Shown here piece by piece: positions 19,411-27,600 of a stretch of 64,000 nt of DNA; position 1 is the first letter of the stretch, and every line of letters begins with the position of its first letter. This DNA is from Streptosporangium oxazolinicum (GTDB taxonomy: Bacteria > Actinomycetota > Actinomycetes > Streptosporangiales > Streptosporangiaceae): contig NZ_BAABAQ010000002.1 of assembly GCF_039537505.1 (NCBI RefSeq), positions 558,001 through 622,000 of the forward strand, given 5' to 3'. Under the pieces are notes generated by a model that did not search any database, was not told the DNA's origin, and worked only from the letters and a program-made list of their open reading frames with translations. Made by a program: the position numbers and the translations under genes.

Positions 19411-20661
19411 ATGGCGGATCATTTCGATCTCCTCGTCGTCGGCGGGGGCGTGATCGGCCTGTCGGTGGCCTGGCGCGCCGCCCGCCGGGGCCTGAGGGTG
19501 GCGGTGGCCGACCCCGCGCCGGCCTCCGGCGCCTCGCACGCGGCGGCGGGCATGCTGGCCCCGGTCAGCGAGGTCACCTACACCGAGGAGCCGCTGCTGC
19601 GGCTGGGCCTGGCCTCCCTGGAGCGCTGGCCCGCCTTCGCCGCCGAGCTGGCGGAGGCGAGCGGGCACGACCTCGACCACCGCGCCGACGGCACGCTCGA
19701 CGTCGCCTTCGGCACGGACGACCTGGCCGCGCTGGACGACCTCGCCGCCTTCACCGCCAAGCTGGGACTGCCCGCCGAACGGCTCACCGGCCGCGAGTGC
19801 CGCCGCCTGGAGCCCATGCTCGCCCCCGCCGTCCGTGGCGGCCTGCTGGCGGGCGGCGACGCCTGGGTGGACCCCCGGAGGGTCACCTCGGCGCTCCTGG
19901 CGGCCCTGGGGCACGCGGGCGGCGTCCTGGTGCGCGCCCGCGCGGCCGAGCTGCTCACGACCTCGGCAAGGGCCACCGGGGTACGCCTGCCGACCGGCGA
20001 GACCCTCGGGGCCGACCTGGTGATCCTCGCCGCCGGGGCCTGGTCGGGCTCCCTGGAGGGGGTGCCCCCCGAGGCGCTGCCCCCGGTACGGCCGGTCAAG
20101 GGCCAGATCATGCGGCTGCGCTCCCCGGCGCCGATCCTGCGGCGGTGCGTGCGCGGGGTGGTCCACGGCTCGCACGTCTACCTGGTGCCGCGCGGCGACG
20201 GCGAGGTGGTCCTCGGCGCCACCCAGGAGGAGATGGGCTTCGACACCCGCGTCACCGCCGGAGGGCTGTGGGAGCTGCTGCGCGACGCGCGGGAGCTCGT
20301 CCCCGGGGTGACCGAGCTGGAGGTGGCCGAGGTGGCCGCGGGACTGCGTCCCGGCACCCCGGACAACCTGCCGCTGATCGGCCCCACGGTCGTCCCCGGC
20401 CTCCACCTGGCCACCGGGCACCACCGGGGCGGGGTGCTGCTCGCGCCGCTCACCGCCGACCTCTGCGTGGGCGGGACGGGTGAGCCCGACCCGGGGCTCT
20501 CCGCGATCTGTTCCCCCCTCCGCTTCCGCGAGGGCGATCCCGGAGAACACCGCCCCCCGGGAGACCGCTCCCGGGAGCACGACCCCCGGGGACACGATGT
20601 CCGGGAACCCCCGCCGCGGGAGGACCGCCTGCGGGAGCACACACCGCGGGAGTACCGATGA
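19411..20661 (+). CDS. thiO: Glycine oxidase ThiO with repetitive C-terminal tail
   Basis: Oxidises glycine to iminoglycine for thiazole synthesis. The FAD-binding Rossmann motif LLVVGGGVIGLSVAWRA is at residues 7-23, SGASHAAAGMLAP follows, and the C-terminal FAD contact GLRPGTPDNLPLIG and HLATGHHRGGVLLAP are intact. The core ends near residue 370. The last 45 residues are hydrophilic and repetitive (REHDPRG, REPPPRE, REHTPRE), from degenerate tandem DNA repeats, and are not part of the family fold. The stop overlaps the thiS start (ATGA). First gene after the TPP riboswitch. Confidence 0.93.
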   Translation: MADHFDLLVVGGGVIGLSVAWRAARRGLRVAVADPAPASGASHAAAGMLAPVSEVTYTEEPLLRLGLASLERWPAFAAELAEASGHDLDHRADGTLDVAFGTDDLAALDDLAAFTAKLGLPAERLTGRECRRLEPMLAPAVRGGLLAGGDAWVDPRRVTSALLAALGHAGGVLVRARAAELLTTSARATGVRLPTGETLGADLVILAAGAWSGSLEGVPPEALPPVRPVKGQIMRLRSPAPILRRCVRGVVHGSHVYLVPRGDGEVVLGATQEEMGFDTRVTAGGLWELLRDARELVPGVTELEVAEVAAGLRPGTPDNLPLIGPTVVPGLHLATGHHRGGVLLAPLTADLCVGGTGEPDPGLSAICSPLRFREGDPGEHRPPGDRSREHDPRGHDVREPPPREDRLREHTPREYR

Positions 20662-20858
20662 ACGTGACCATCAACGGGACCGCGCACGAGTTTCCCCCGG
20701 GGGCGACCGTCGCGCAGGCCGTGCAGCGGCTGACCGGCGTGCGGAGCGGGGTGGCCGTCGCGGTGAACGACGAGGTCGTGTCGCGCGGCGCCTGGGAGTC
20801 TACGGCGCTCGCGGAGGCCGACCGCGTCGAGGTGCTCACCGCGGTTCAGGGAGGTTGA
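20658..20858 (+). CDS. thiS: Sulfur carrier protein ThiS
   Basis: A 66-residue ubiquitin-like protein that carries thiocarboxylate sulfur to ThiG. It begins MNVTINGTAHEF, has the FPPGATVAQ loop and ends in the required Gly-Gly (VLTAVQGG). The start overlaps the thiO stop by four bases and thiG begins seven bases downstream, so the three genes form one translational unit under the riboswitch. Confidence 0.95.
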   Translation: MNVTINGTAHEFPPGATVAQAVQRLTGVRSGVAVAVNDEVVSRGAWESTALAEADRVEVLTAVQGG

Positions 20859-20864
20859 CCGGCG

Positions 20865-21671
20865 ATGACGGACATGGCGAATACAACGGATATGGCGGAC
20901 GATCTCATCATCGGCGGGGAGAAGTTCTCCTCCCGCCTCATCATGGGCACCGGGGGCGCCCCGTCCCTGGAGGTCCTCGACCAGGCGCTCGCCGCCTCGG
21001 GGACCGAGCTGACCACGGTCGCGATGCGGCGGCTCGACCCGGCCGCGCGGGGCTCGGTGCTCGACGTGCTGCGCCGGCGTGACATCAAGGTGCTGCCGAA
21101 CACCGCGGGCTGCTTCACCGCCGGTGAGGCCGTGCTGACCGCCAGGCTGGCCAGGGAGGCGCTGGAGACCGACTGGGTCAAGCTGGAGGTCATCGCCGAC
21201 GAGCGCACCCTGCTGCCCGACCCCATCGAGACCTTCGACGCGGCCGAGCGGCTGGTCGCCGACGGGTTCACGGTGCTGCCCTACATCGGCGACGACCCCG
21301 TGCTGGCGCGCAGGCTGGAGCAGGCGGGCTGCGCGGCGGTGATGCCGCTGGGCGCGCCGATCGGCTCGGGGCTGGGCGTCCGCAACCCGCACAACATCGA
21401 GCTGATCGTGGAGTTCGCGAGCGTGCCGGTGATCCTGGACGCCGGGATCGGCACGGCCAGCGACGCGGCGCTGGCCATGGAACTGGGCTGCGACGCGGTC
21501 CTGCTGGCCACGGCGGTCACCCGCGCGCAGCGTCCTGACCTGATGGCCCGCGCGATGCGCTCGGCCGTCTCCGCGGGCCGGGCCGCGCGTATGGCCGGGC
21601 GGATACCCCGGCGTCGCTACGCGGAAGCCTCCTCTCCCTCGATCGACAGCCCGCCGGTGGTTCATCGATAG
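20865..21671 (+). CDS. thiG: Thiazole synthase
   Basis: Forms the thiazole ring from DXP, iminoglycine and ThiS thiocarboxylate. The 268-residue TIM barrel includes SRLIMGTGG, TVAMRR, LPNTAGCFTAGEAV, the Schiff-base lysine in WVKLEVI, VMPLGAPIGSGLG and PVILDAGIGTASDAALAMELGCDAVL, split here by family blocks, all as expected. Several ATGs occur within the first 12 codons; GGGAGG and the short spacing favour 20865. Last gene of the thi operon; a DNA-poor 75-base gap separates it from the kinase gene. Confidence 0.96.
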   Translation: MTDMANTTDMADDLIIGGEKFSSRLIMGTGGAPSLEVLDQALAASGTELTTVAMRRLDPAARGSVLDVLRRRDIKVLPNTAGCFTAGEAVLTARLAREALETDWVKLEVIADERTLLPDPIETFDAAERLVADGFTVLPYIGDDPVLARRLEQAGCAAVMPLGAPIGSGLGVRNPHNIELIVEFASVPVILDAGIGTASDAALAMELGCDAVLLATAVTRAQRPDLMARAMRSAVSAGRAARMAGRIPRRRYAEASSPSIDSPPVVHR

Positions 21672-21746
21672 AAAACCACCACGTCTCGGCATCGGTTTGG
21701 GATTCGGGGATCCTGTCGGCGCCAAATCGCCCGTAAACTCGGCCAC

Positions 21747-23687
21747 GTGGACACGACGCTTACGGACCCCCTGGTCGGGAAACTCCTCGACGGGCGTTAC
21801 CGCGTCGAGTCCCGGATCGCCCGGGGCGGAATGGCGACCGTCTATCTGGCCCTGGACGTCCGGCTCGACCGCACGGTCGCCGTCAAGGTGATGCACCGTT
21901 CGCTCGCCGAGGACCCCGCCTTCGTGCGGCGCTTCATCGGCGAGGCCAAGTCGGTGGCGAGCCTGTCGCACCCCAACGTGGTGCACGTGTTCGACCAGGG
22001 CACGGACGGTGACAACGTCTACCTCTCGATGGAGTACGTGCCGGGGCGGACCCTGCGCGACGTGCTCCGCGCCCGGGGCAGGCTGCCCGCCCGCGAGGCG
22101 CTGGAGGTCATGATCCCCGTCCTCGCCGCGCTGGGCGCCGCCCACCAGTCCGGCCTGATCCACCGGGACGTCAAACCGGAGAACGTGCTGCTCGCCGACG
22201 ACGGCCGGGTCAAGGTCGTCGACTTCGGCCTGGCCCGCGCGATCGAGGCGAGCAACCAGACGCGCACCGGCGTCATGATCGGCACCATCGGCTACATGTC
22301 GCCCGAGCAGGTGACCGCCGGGGGCGCCGACGCCCGCAGCGACGTCTACGCGGCCGGCATCATGCTGTTCGAGCTCCTGACCGGCCGCCAGCCGTACGAG
22401 GGCGAGACCCCGATGTCGGTGGCCTACCGGCACGTGCACGACACGGTTCCCGTGCCCTCGGCGCTGCTGCCCGGCTCTCCCCCGCTGCTCGACACCCTGG
22501 TGGCCAGGGCGACGGCCCGCGACCCCGCGAACCGCCCGGCGGACGCCACCGCGCTGCTGGTCGCCGCCGTCGAGGCGCACCGGATGCTGCCCAGGGACAG
22601 CGGCCCGGTGCCGTCCGTCCCCGTCGGCCCGCCGCACGGCCACGAGACGGCGGCGCCCGCGCCTCCCGCCCCGGCCAACCACACGCTGATCCAGCCCCGC
22701 GCCGAGCTGCTCACCGGCCCGGCCGGCGACCGCCACGCGGCCGCCCCCAGGGCGCGCGGAAGGTCCGGTGCCCGCTGGTTCCTGATCGGGCTGGCCGTGG
22801 TCATGGTGATCGCGGTGGGGGTGACCGGCTGGCTGTTCTCGCAGAACACCTCCATCGTGGTGCCCGCCACCCTGGTGGGCAAGAACGTCACGGCCGCCAC
22901 CGGTGAGGCCAAGCAGCGCGGCTTCACGGTCGAGGCGGGCAAGGCCGAGCACGACGAGAAGGCTCCCAAGGGGACCGTGCTGCGCACCGATCCGGTGGCG
23001 GGCACCGAGGCCGAGCCGGGGAGCAAGCTGATCCTCATCCCCTCGGCCGGGCCCAAGCGGGTCGCGGTGCCCAACGTGGTGAGCATGACCGAGCCGCAGG
23101 CCAGGAGCAAGCTGGCGGAGTCCACCCTCCTCGTCGACGACATCAGGAAGCTGCCCAGCGAGACCGTGCCGCGCGGCCAGGTGATGCGGACCATCCCCGC
23201 CGTGGGAAACCCGGTCAAGGAGAACAGCAAGGTCGACCTGGTCGTGAGCGCGGGTCTGCTCATGCCGGACGTCAGGGGCATGCCCCGCGACCAGGCCGAC
23301 GGGGTGCTGCGCGGGGCCGGTTTCACTCCCGAGTTCGTCGAGCAGACCGACTCCGCCCAGCCGTGCACCGTCATCGCCCAGGAGCCGCAGCCCAAGGCCG
23401 AGATCGACAGGGGCGCCGTGGTCCGGCTCACCCTGTCGCAGTGCAACAGCGAATGGCGCTGGCCCTGGGAGCGCGAGGGTGAGATCCCGCCCGGCGACAA
23501 CGGCGGCAACGTCGTGGTGGTCCCGAACATCGTGTTCAAGGACTACCGGGCGGCGAGAGACGAGCTGCGCGCCGCGGGGGTCACGGTGAAGCTGAAGCGC
23601 ACCCTGGGCAAGGGCAGGGTCCTGGCCCAGATCCCGTCGGGCGGCCAGACGGTCCCGCCCGGCACCGAGGTCACCATCTGGTACTGA
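21747..23687 (+). CDS. PASTA-domain Ser/Thr protein kinase (PknL/PknB type)
   Basis: A 646-residue transmembrane receptor kinase. The kinase domain (about 16-280) has the glycine loop RIARGGMATVY, catalytic Lys47 (VAVKVM), HRDVKPEN with Asp141, DFG at 159-161 and the SPEQ activation segment. A proline-rich linker precedes one membrane helix at about 344-363, and four PASTA repeats follow (about 370-646) that should sense cell-wall fragments outside. GTG 21747 lies seven bases after TAAACT, suggesting a leaderless mRNA. The neighbourhood mirrors M. tuberculosis pknL, whose substrate Rv2175c has a homologue at 17481. Confidence 0.95.
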   Translation: MDTTLTDPLVGKLLDGRYRVESRIARGGMATVYLALDVRLDRTVAVKVMHRSLAEDPAFVRRFIGEAKSVASLSHPNVVHVFDQGTDGDNVYLSMEYVPGRTLRDVLRARGRLPAREALEVMIPVLAALGAAHQSGLIHRDVKPENVLLADDGRVKVVDFGLARAIEASNQTRTGVMIGTIGYMSPEQVTAGGADARSDVYAAGIMLFELLTGRQPYEGETPMSVAYRHVHDTVPVPSALLPGSPPLLDTLVARATARDPANRPADATALLVAAVEAHRMLPRDSGPVPSVPVGPPHGHETAAPAPPAPANHTLIQPRAELLTGPAGDRHAAAPRARGRSGARWFLIGLAVVMVIAVGVTGWLFSQNTSIVVPATLVGKNVTAATGEAKQRGFTVEAGKAEHDEKAPKGTVLRTDPVAGTEAEPGSKLILIPSAGPKRVAVPNVVSMTEPQARSKLAESTLLVDDIRKLPSETVPRGQVMRTIPAVGNPVKENSKVDLVVSAGLLMPDVRGMPRDQADGVLRGAGFTPEFVEQTDSAQPCTVIAQEPQPKAEIDRGAVVRLTLSQCNSEWRWPWEREGEIPPGDNGGNVVVVPNIVFKDYRAARDELRAAGVTVKLKRTLGKGRVLAQIPSGGQTVPPGTEVTIWY

Positions 23688-23715
23688 CCCCTCCTCCGGC
23701 GCGGGGGGCTGGGGG

Positions 23716-24696
23716 TCAGCCCCCGGTGAGGAAGCCGTGCAGGCGGACCCTGGCCAGGCCGCCGTCGGGGTAGATGTCCACCCTGGCGTACGTGGCCGAG
23801 GGCGCGTCCCGGACGCGGAAGCGGTGCCGGGTGTCGGGCAGCAGGCGGGTCCTGGGCAGCAGCGGGAACCAGGTGGTGCCGTCCGCGGTGCCCGTGACGG
23901 AGACCTCTGCGGGGGCGTTGAACACCAGGTTCGTGGTGTCGATCTCGACGAGGCCGACGACGCCGGAGCCCGCCAGGCGGATCACCAGCCAGTCGTTGCC
24001 GCCGTCGCGGCGGCGGGCGGTCTCCCAGCCTTCGGCCTGGTGACGGGCCAGGCCGGGGGAGATGACGTTGTTGGGCGAGGAGTAGAACTCGTTGGAGCAG
24101 GCGGTGACGAGGGCGCCGTTCTCCAGGGCGGCCAGGTCCAGGCCGAGCCCCTCGTACAGGGACAGGTCGGGCCTGACCTCGCCGTGCACCCGCAGGCGGG
24201 CGATGCCCCCGTCGGGGAACATGTTCAGCCGCACGTGCGTGTGGCGGCGCTCGCCGGACACCGGGAAGAGGTGCTCGGCGTCCCCCCTGAGGCCGCTCCT
24301 GGGAACGATCTCCACCCAGTCGGCCGCCTCCAGTTCGGCGACCGTCGGATAGCCCTCGACCTCGGCGGCCTCGACGGAGGCGTACGGCGGGTAGTTGCCC
24401 TTGAACCAGGCGGTGTCGATCACGACGCCCCGCACCACCCCGGGCATGCCGAGTCTGACCAGCGCCCAGTCGTGGCCCGGCTCGCGCCGCCTGCGGGTCT
24501 CCCAGCCGTCGTAGACCTGGCCCTTGGCCCCGAAGGTGTGCGGCATGAAGCCGGGGCGGCCCGGCCTGATGAGGCTCTCCCGCTCGGCGAAGGACTCGTC
24601 GTTGGCCGCGACGACCGAGCCGCCGAGGGTACGCAGGGCGAGGTCGGGCAGTGCGGTGAATCCGGTCGATTCGGTTGGTTCGGCTGATCCGGTCAA
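23716..24696 (-). CDS. alc: Allantoicase
   Basis: Converts allantoate to ureidoglycolate and urea in purine ring degradation. The 326-residue protein shows the duplicated allantoicase (galactose-binding-like) domain: each half has a GWETxRRR motif (DGWETRRRREPGHDWALVRLG and EGWETARRRDGGNDWLVIRL), a later HVRLNMFPDGGIARLRVHG or ARVDIYPDGGLARVRLHG motif, and FYSSPNNVISPG between. The start appears to be TTG 24696 with AAAGG upstream. Last gene of the purine block; convergent with the kinase gene with only 28 bases between stops. Confidence 0.93.
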   Translation of the reverse strand: MTGSAEPTESTGFTALPDLALRTLGGSVVAANDESFAERESLIRPGRPGFMPHTFGAKGQVYDGWETRRRREPGHDWALVRLGMPGVVRGVVIDTAWFKGNYPPYASVEAAEVEGYPTVAELEAADWVEIVPRSGLRGDAEHLFPVSGERRHTHVRLNMFPDGGIARLRVHGEVRPDLSLYEGLGLDLAALENGALVTACSNEFYSSPNNVISPGLARHQAEGWETARRRDGGNDWLVIRLAGSGVVGLVEIDTTNLVFNAPAEVSVTGTADGTTWFPLLPRTRLLPDTRHRFRVRDAPSATYARVDIYPDGGLARVRLHGFLTGG

Positions 24697-24790
24697 GGGG
24701 TGGGCCTTTCTCGCGAGGAACCGGCCGGGCCGCCGGGGCGCCCGGCGGACCGGGATCGTCCTGGCGAGGCTGTGCTACAGGAGGACGCCG

Positions 24791-26104
24791 CTACAGGAGG
24801 GCGCCCCGGGGATCCTTCCCCGCGACCCGGCCGCGCAGCCACGTCGTGCGGACCACACCCGTCAGCGTCCTGCCGTGGTAGGGCGTGACCGGGTTCCTGT
24901 GGTGCAGGGCGGAGACGTCCACGGTGTGGACGGCGTCGGCGTCGAAGGCGACCAGGTCGGCGTCCGCGCCCTCGGCGATGGCGCCCTTGCCGCGCAGCCC
25001 GGCCAGCTCGGCCGGGCGTTCCGCCATCCAGCGGACGACGTCGCCCAGGCCGTGCCCGCGCCGGGCCGCCTCGGTCCAGACGGCGGTCAGGCCGAGTTGG
25101 AGGGAGGAGATCCCGCCCCAGGCGGCGGCGAAGTCGGGCACCTTCAGGTCGGGGGTGGACGGCGAGTGGTCGGAGACGACGCAGCCGAGGATCCCGTCGG
25201 CGAGGCCGCGCCAGAGTTCGTCGCGGTTGGCCGAGGAGCGGATCGGCGGGCAGCACTTGAACTGGGTGGCGCCCTCGGGCACCTCCTCGGCCATCAGCGT
25301 GAGGTAGTGCGGGCAGGTCTCCGCGGTGAGCCTGACCCCCTCCCGCCGGGCTCTCGCCAGCGGTTCCAGGCACAATGCGGACGACACGTGCAGGATGTGC
25401 GCCCGCACCCCGGTCTCCCCCGCCAGCGCGGCGACCCGTTCGACGGCGCGGCGCTCGGCCTCCCCCGGCCGGGAGTCGAGGAACTCCGGATATCCCGGCC
25501 CCTCGGGGTCGGCGAGCAGCGCGGGGTCCTCGGCGTGCACGATCAGCAGGCCGTCGAAGGAGGCGATCTCCACCATGGCGGCCCGCAGCCCGTCCGCGTC
25601 CAGCGGCGGGAACTCCTCCACGCCCGACGGGGACAGGAAGCACTTGAACCCGCGCACGCCCGCCTCGTGCAGCGGTCGCAGGTCACCGACGTTGCCGGGG
25701 ATCGCCCCGCCCCAGAAGGCGACGTCCACCGCGCACTGCCCGTCCGCGGCCCTCCGCTTCACGGCGAGGGCGTCCGCGGTCACCGTCGGCGGCAGCGAGT
25801 TGAGCGGCATGTCCACGATCGTGGTCACCCCGCCCGCCGCGGCCGCCCGGGTGGCGGAGGCGAACCCCTCCCAGTGGGTGCGGCCGGGCTCGTTGACATG
25901 CACGTGGGTGTCGACCAGGCCGGGCAGCAGCGCGACGCCGCCGAGGTCGACCCACTCGACGGCGTTCAGCTCGGCGTCGTGGGCGTGCACCCCGACGATC
26001 CTCCCGTCCCGTACGGCGACCGCCGCCGGTCCCTCCCCTCCGGGCAGCACGGCCCGGAGAGACCGGATGACCAGATCCGGTACGTCCTCAACCCCTGCGC
26101 TCAT
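24791..26104 (-). CDS. allB: Allantoinase
   Basis: Opens the hydantoin ring of allantoin to allantoate. The 437-residue amidohydrolase has the metal motif LVDTHVHVNEPGRTHWEG, the carboxylated-lysine region GVRGFKCFLSPSGV, HILHVSS, ETCPHYL and the final metal aspartate in GCVVSDHSPST. These features distinguish it from dihydroorotase, which here is PyrC. It lies between glycerate kinase and allantoicase, matching the order of the pathway. Confidence 0.95.
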   Translation of the reverse strand: MSAGVEDVPDLVIRSLRAVLPGGEGPAAVAVRDGRIVGVHAHDAELNAVEWVDLGGVALLPGLVDTHVHVNEPGRTHWEGFASATRAAAAGGVTTIVDMPLNSLPPTVTADALAVKRRAADGQCAVDVAFWGGAIPGNVGDLRPLHEAGVRGFKCFLSPSGVEEFPPLDADGLRAAMVEIASFDGLLIVHAEDPALLADPEGPGYPEFLDSRPGEAERRAVERVAALAGETGVRAHILHVSSALCLEPLARARREGVRLTAETCPHYLTLMAEEVPEGATQFKCCPPIRSSANRDELWRGLADGILGCVVSDHSPSTPDLKVPDFAAAWGGISSLQLGLTAVWTEAARRGHGLGDVVRWMAERPAELAGLRGKGAIAEGADADLVAFDADAVHTVDVSALHHRNPVTPYHGRTLTGVVRTTWLRGRVAGKDPRGALL

Positions 26105-26128
26105 CCGCTCTCCGTTCCTCGCCGCTTC

Positions 26129-27370
26129 TCAGAGGTGCCTTTCCGCGACCGTGCGGGCGAGCCGCTCCAGCAGCGGGCCCGCCTGGGACATGCACACGGC
26201 CGGGTCGGGCTCGATGTCGGTGAGCGCGTAGGCGGCCGTGATGCCCGCCGCGTTCAGCTCCTCGTCGCCGAGGCCGCGGCGCCCGCAGACCGCGACGACC
26301 GGGACCCCCGCCTTGGCGGCGGCGCTCGCGACCCCGGCGGGTGCCTTGCCGCGCAGCGTCTGCTCGTCGAGCGAGCCCTCACCGGTGACGACCAGGCGGG
26401 CGCCCTCAAGCCGGTCGCGGAAGCCGAGCAGCTCCAGGAGATAGTCGATGCCGGGACGGAAGTCGGCCGCCAGGAAGGCGAGCGCGGCGAAGCCCACTCC
26501 CCCCGCGGCGCCCGCGCCCGGCCGCCCCGCCACGCCCATCGAGCGGACGACGCCGTCGTGCTCGATGGCCCCGACCAGGCCGTGGGTGTGCGCGGCGACG
26601 GCGGCGAGCCGGGCGAGGGCCCGGTCGAGCAGCTTCACGTCGTCGGGGCTCGCGCCCTTCTGCGGTCCGTACACGGCGGCGGCGCCGTGCGGGCCGAGCA
26701 GCGGGTTGTCCACGTCGCCCGCGACGACGAACTCGACACCATCAATCGCAATAAGTCCGGATGTATCGATTTTTTCCAGGTCGCGGAGGGCCGCTCCCCC
26801 GAAGGGGAGTTCCCGTCCCCCGGCGTCCAGGAAGCGGACGCCGAGCGCCCGCATCATGCCCGCGCCGCCGTCGGTGCAGGCGCTGCCGCCGAGACCGAGC
26901 ACGACCCGCCGGGCCCCCCGCCGTACGGCGTGGGCGATCAGCTCTCCGGTGCCGTGGCTGGTCGCGGTGAGCGGGGCCAGCTCGACGCCCTCGTGCGCGG
27001 GGGATCCCGCCGGGGCGGCGGGCCCGGAGGCGACCGGCAGTCGCCGCAGGCCGGACGCCTCGGCCAGCTCGACGACCGCCGTCGGCACGTCCCCTCCCGG
27101 AGGGGCGTCCTTTTGCGAGGAGGCGTCGCGCCAGGCGTAGGAGGCGAGGACCGGTTCGCCGACGGGGCCGGTGACCTCGACCTCGACGCGGGTGAACCCG
27201 CAGGCCACGACCGCGTCCACGGTGCCGTCACCGCCGTCGGCCACCGGCAGCGCGACCGTGGCGACGCCGGGCCCGAGGCCCGCCGCGACCCGCGCGGCGA
27301 CCTCGGCGCCGGTCAGCGAGCCCTTGAACTTGTCCGGGGCGATCACGACATGTCCCGACGACTCAGACAA
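26129..27370 (-). CDS. Glycerate 2-kinase
   Basis: Phosphorylates glycerate formed from the glyoxylate end of allantoin breakdown. The roughly 413-residue protein is of the GlxK type I family: VIAPDKFKGSLTGAEVA at the start, PVADGGDGTVDAV, GLGGSACTDGGAG(M), GPQKGASPDDV and LVVTGEGSLDEQTLRGKAP. I prefer TTG 27370, which has AGGGAGCAGGG just upstream and matches the family N-terminus; GTG 27400 would add ten unconserved residues. An Ala/Gly-rich insertion near residues 95-115 (QKDAPPGGD, PAAPAGSPAHE) is longer than usual. Confidence 0.93.
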   Translation of the reverse strand: MSESSGHVVIAPDKFKGSLTGAEVAARVAAGLGPGVATVALPVADGGDGTVDAVVACGFTRVEVEVTGPVGEPVLASYAWRDASSQKDAPPGGDVPTAVVELAEASGLRRLPVASGPAAPAGSPAHEGVELAPLTATSHGTGELIAHAVRRGARRVVLGLGGSACTDGGAGMMRALGVRFLDAGGRELPFGGAALRDLEKIDTSGLIAIDGVEFVVAGDVDNPLLGPHGAAAVYGPQKGASPDDVKLLDRALARLAAVAAHTHGLVGAIEHDGVVRSMGVAGRPGAGAAGGVGFAALAFLAADFRPGIDYLLELLGFRDRLEGARLVVTGEGSLDEQTLRGKAPAGVASAAAKAGVPVVAVCGRRGLGDEELNAAGITAAYALTDIEPDPAVCMSQAGPLLERLARTVAERHL

Positions 27371-27600
27371 CCCTGCTCCCTGGTGACGGATGGGGGGCAC
27401 GCGTCCCCGGCCGGTACGAGCGGACGGGGGGCGGGTGCCGGATCCCGGTGAGACGGAGGACCATCATCACATCCACCCCGGTACGCCCTCGACGCCCGGT
27501 CCTCCCCGGAGGCGTCGCCGGGCGGCCGGAGGCGTCGCGGGACATCGAGCGGCGTAACGGGATATTGCAGGACACAACGGGGCGAAGTCGGCGGGCCCGC

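Noticed and set aside
20178..22952. Minus-strand frame of 924 codons opposite thiO, thiS, thiG and the PASTA kinase
   Set aside because: It crosses four well-supported plus-strand genes and a riboswitch-controlled operon and has no recognisable domain.
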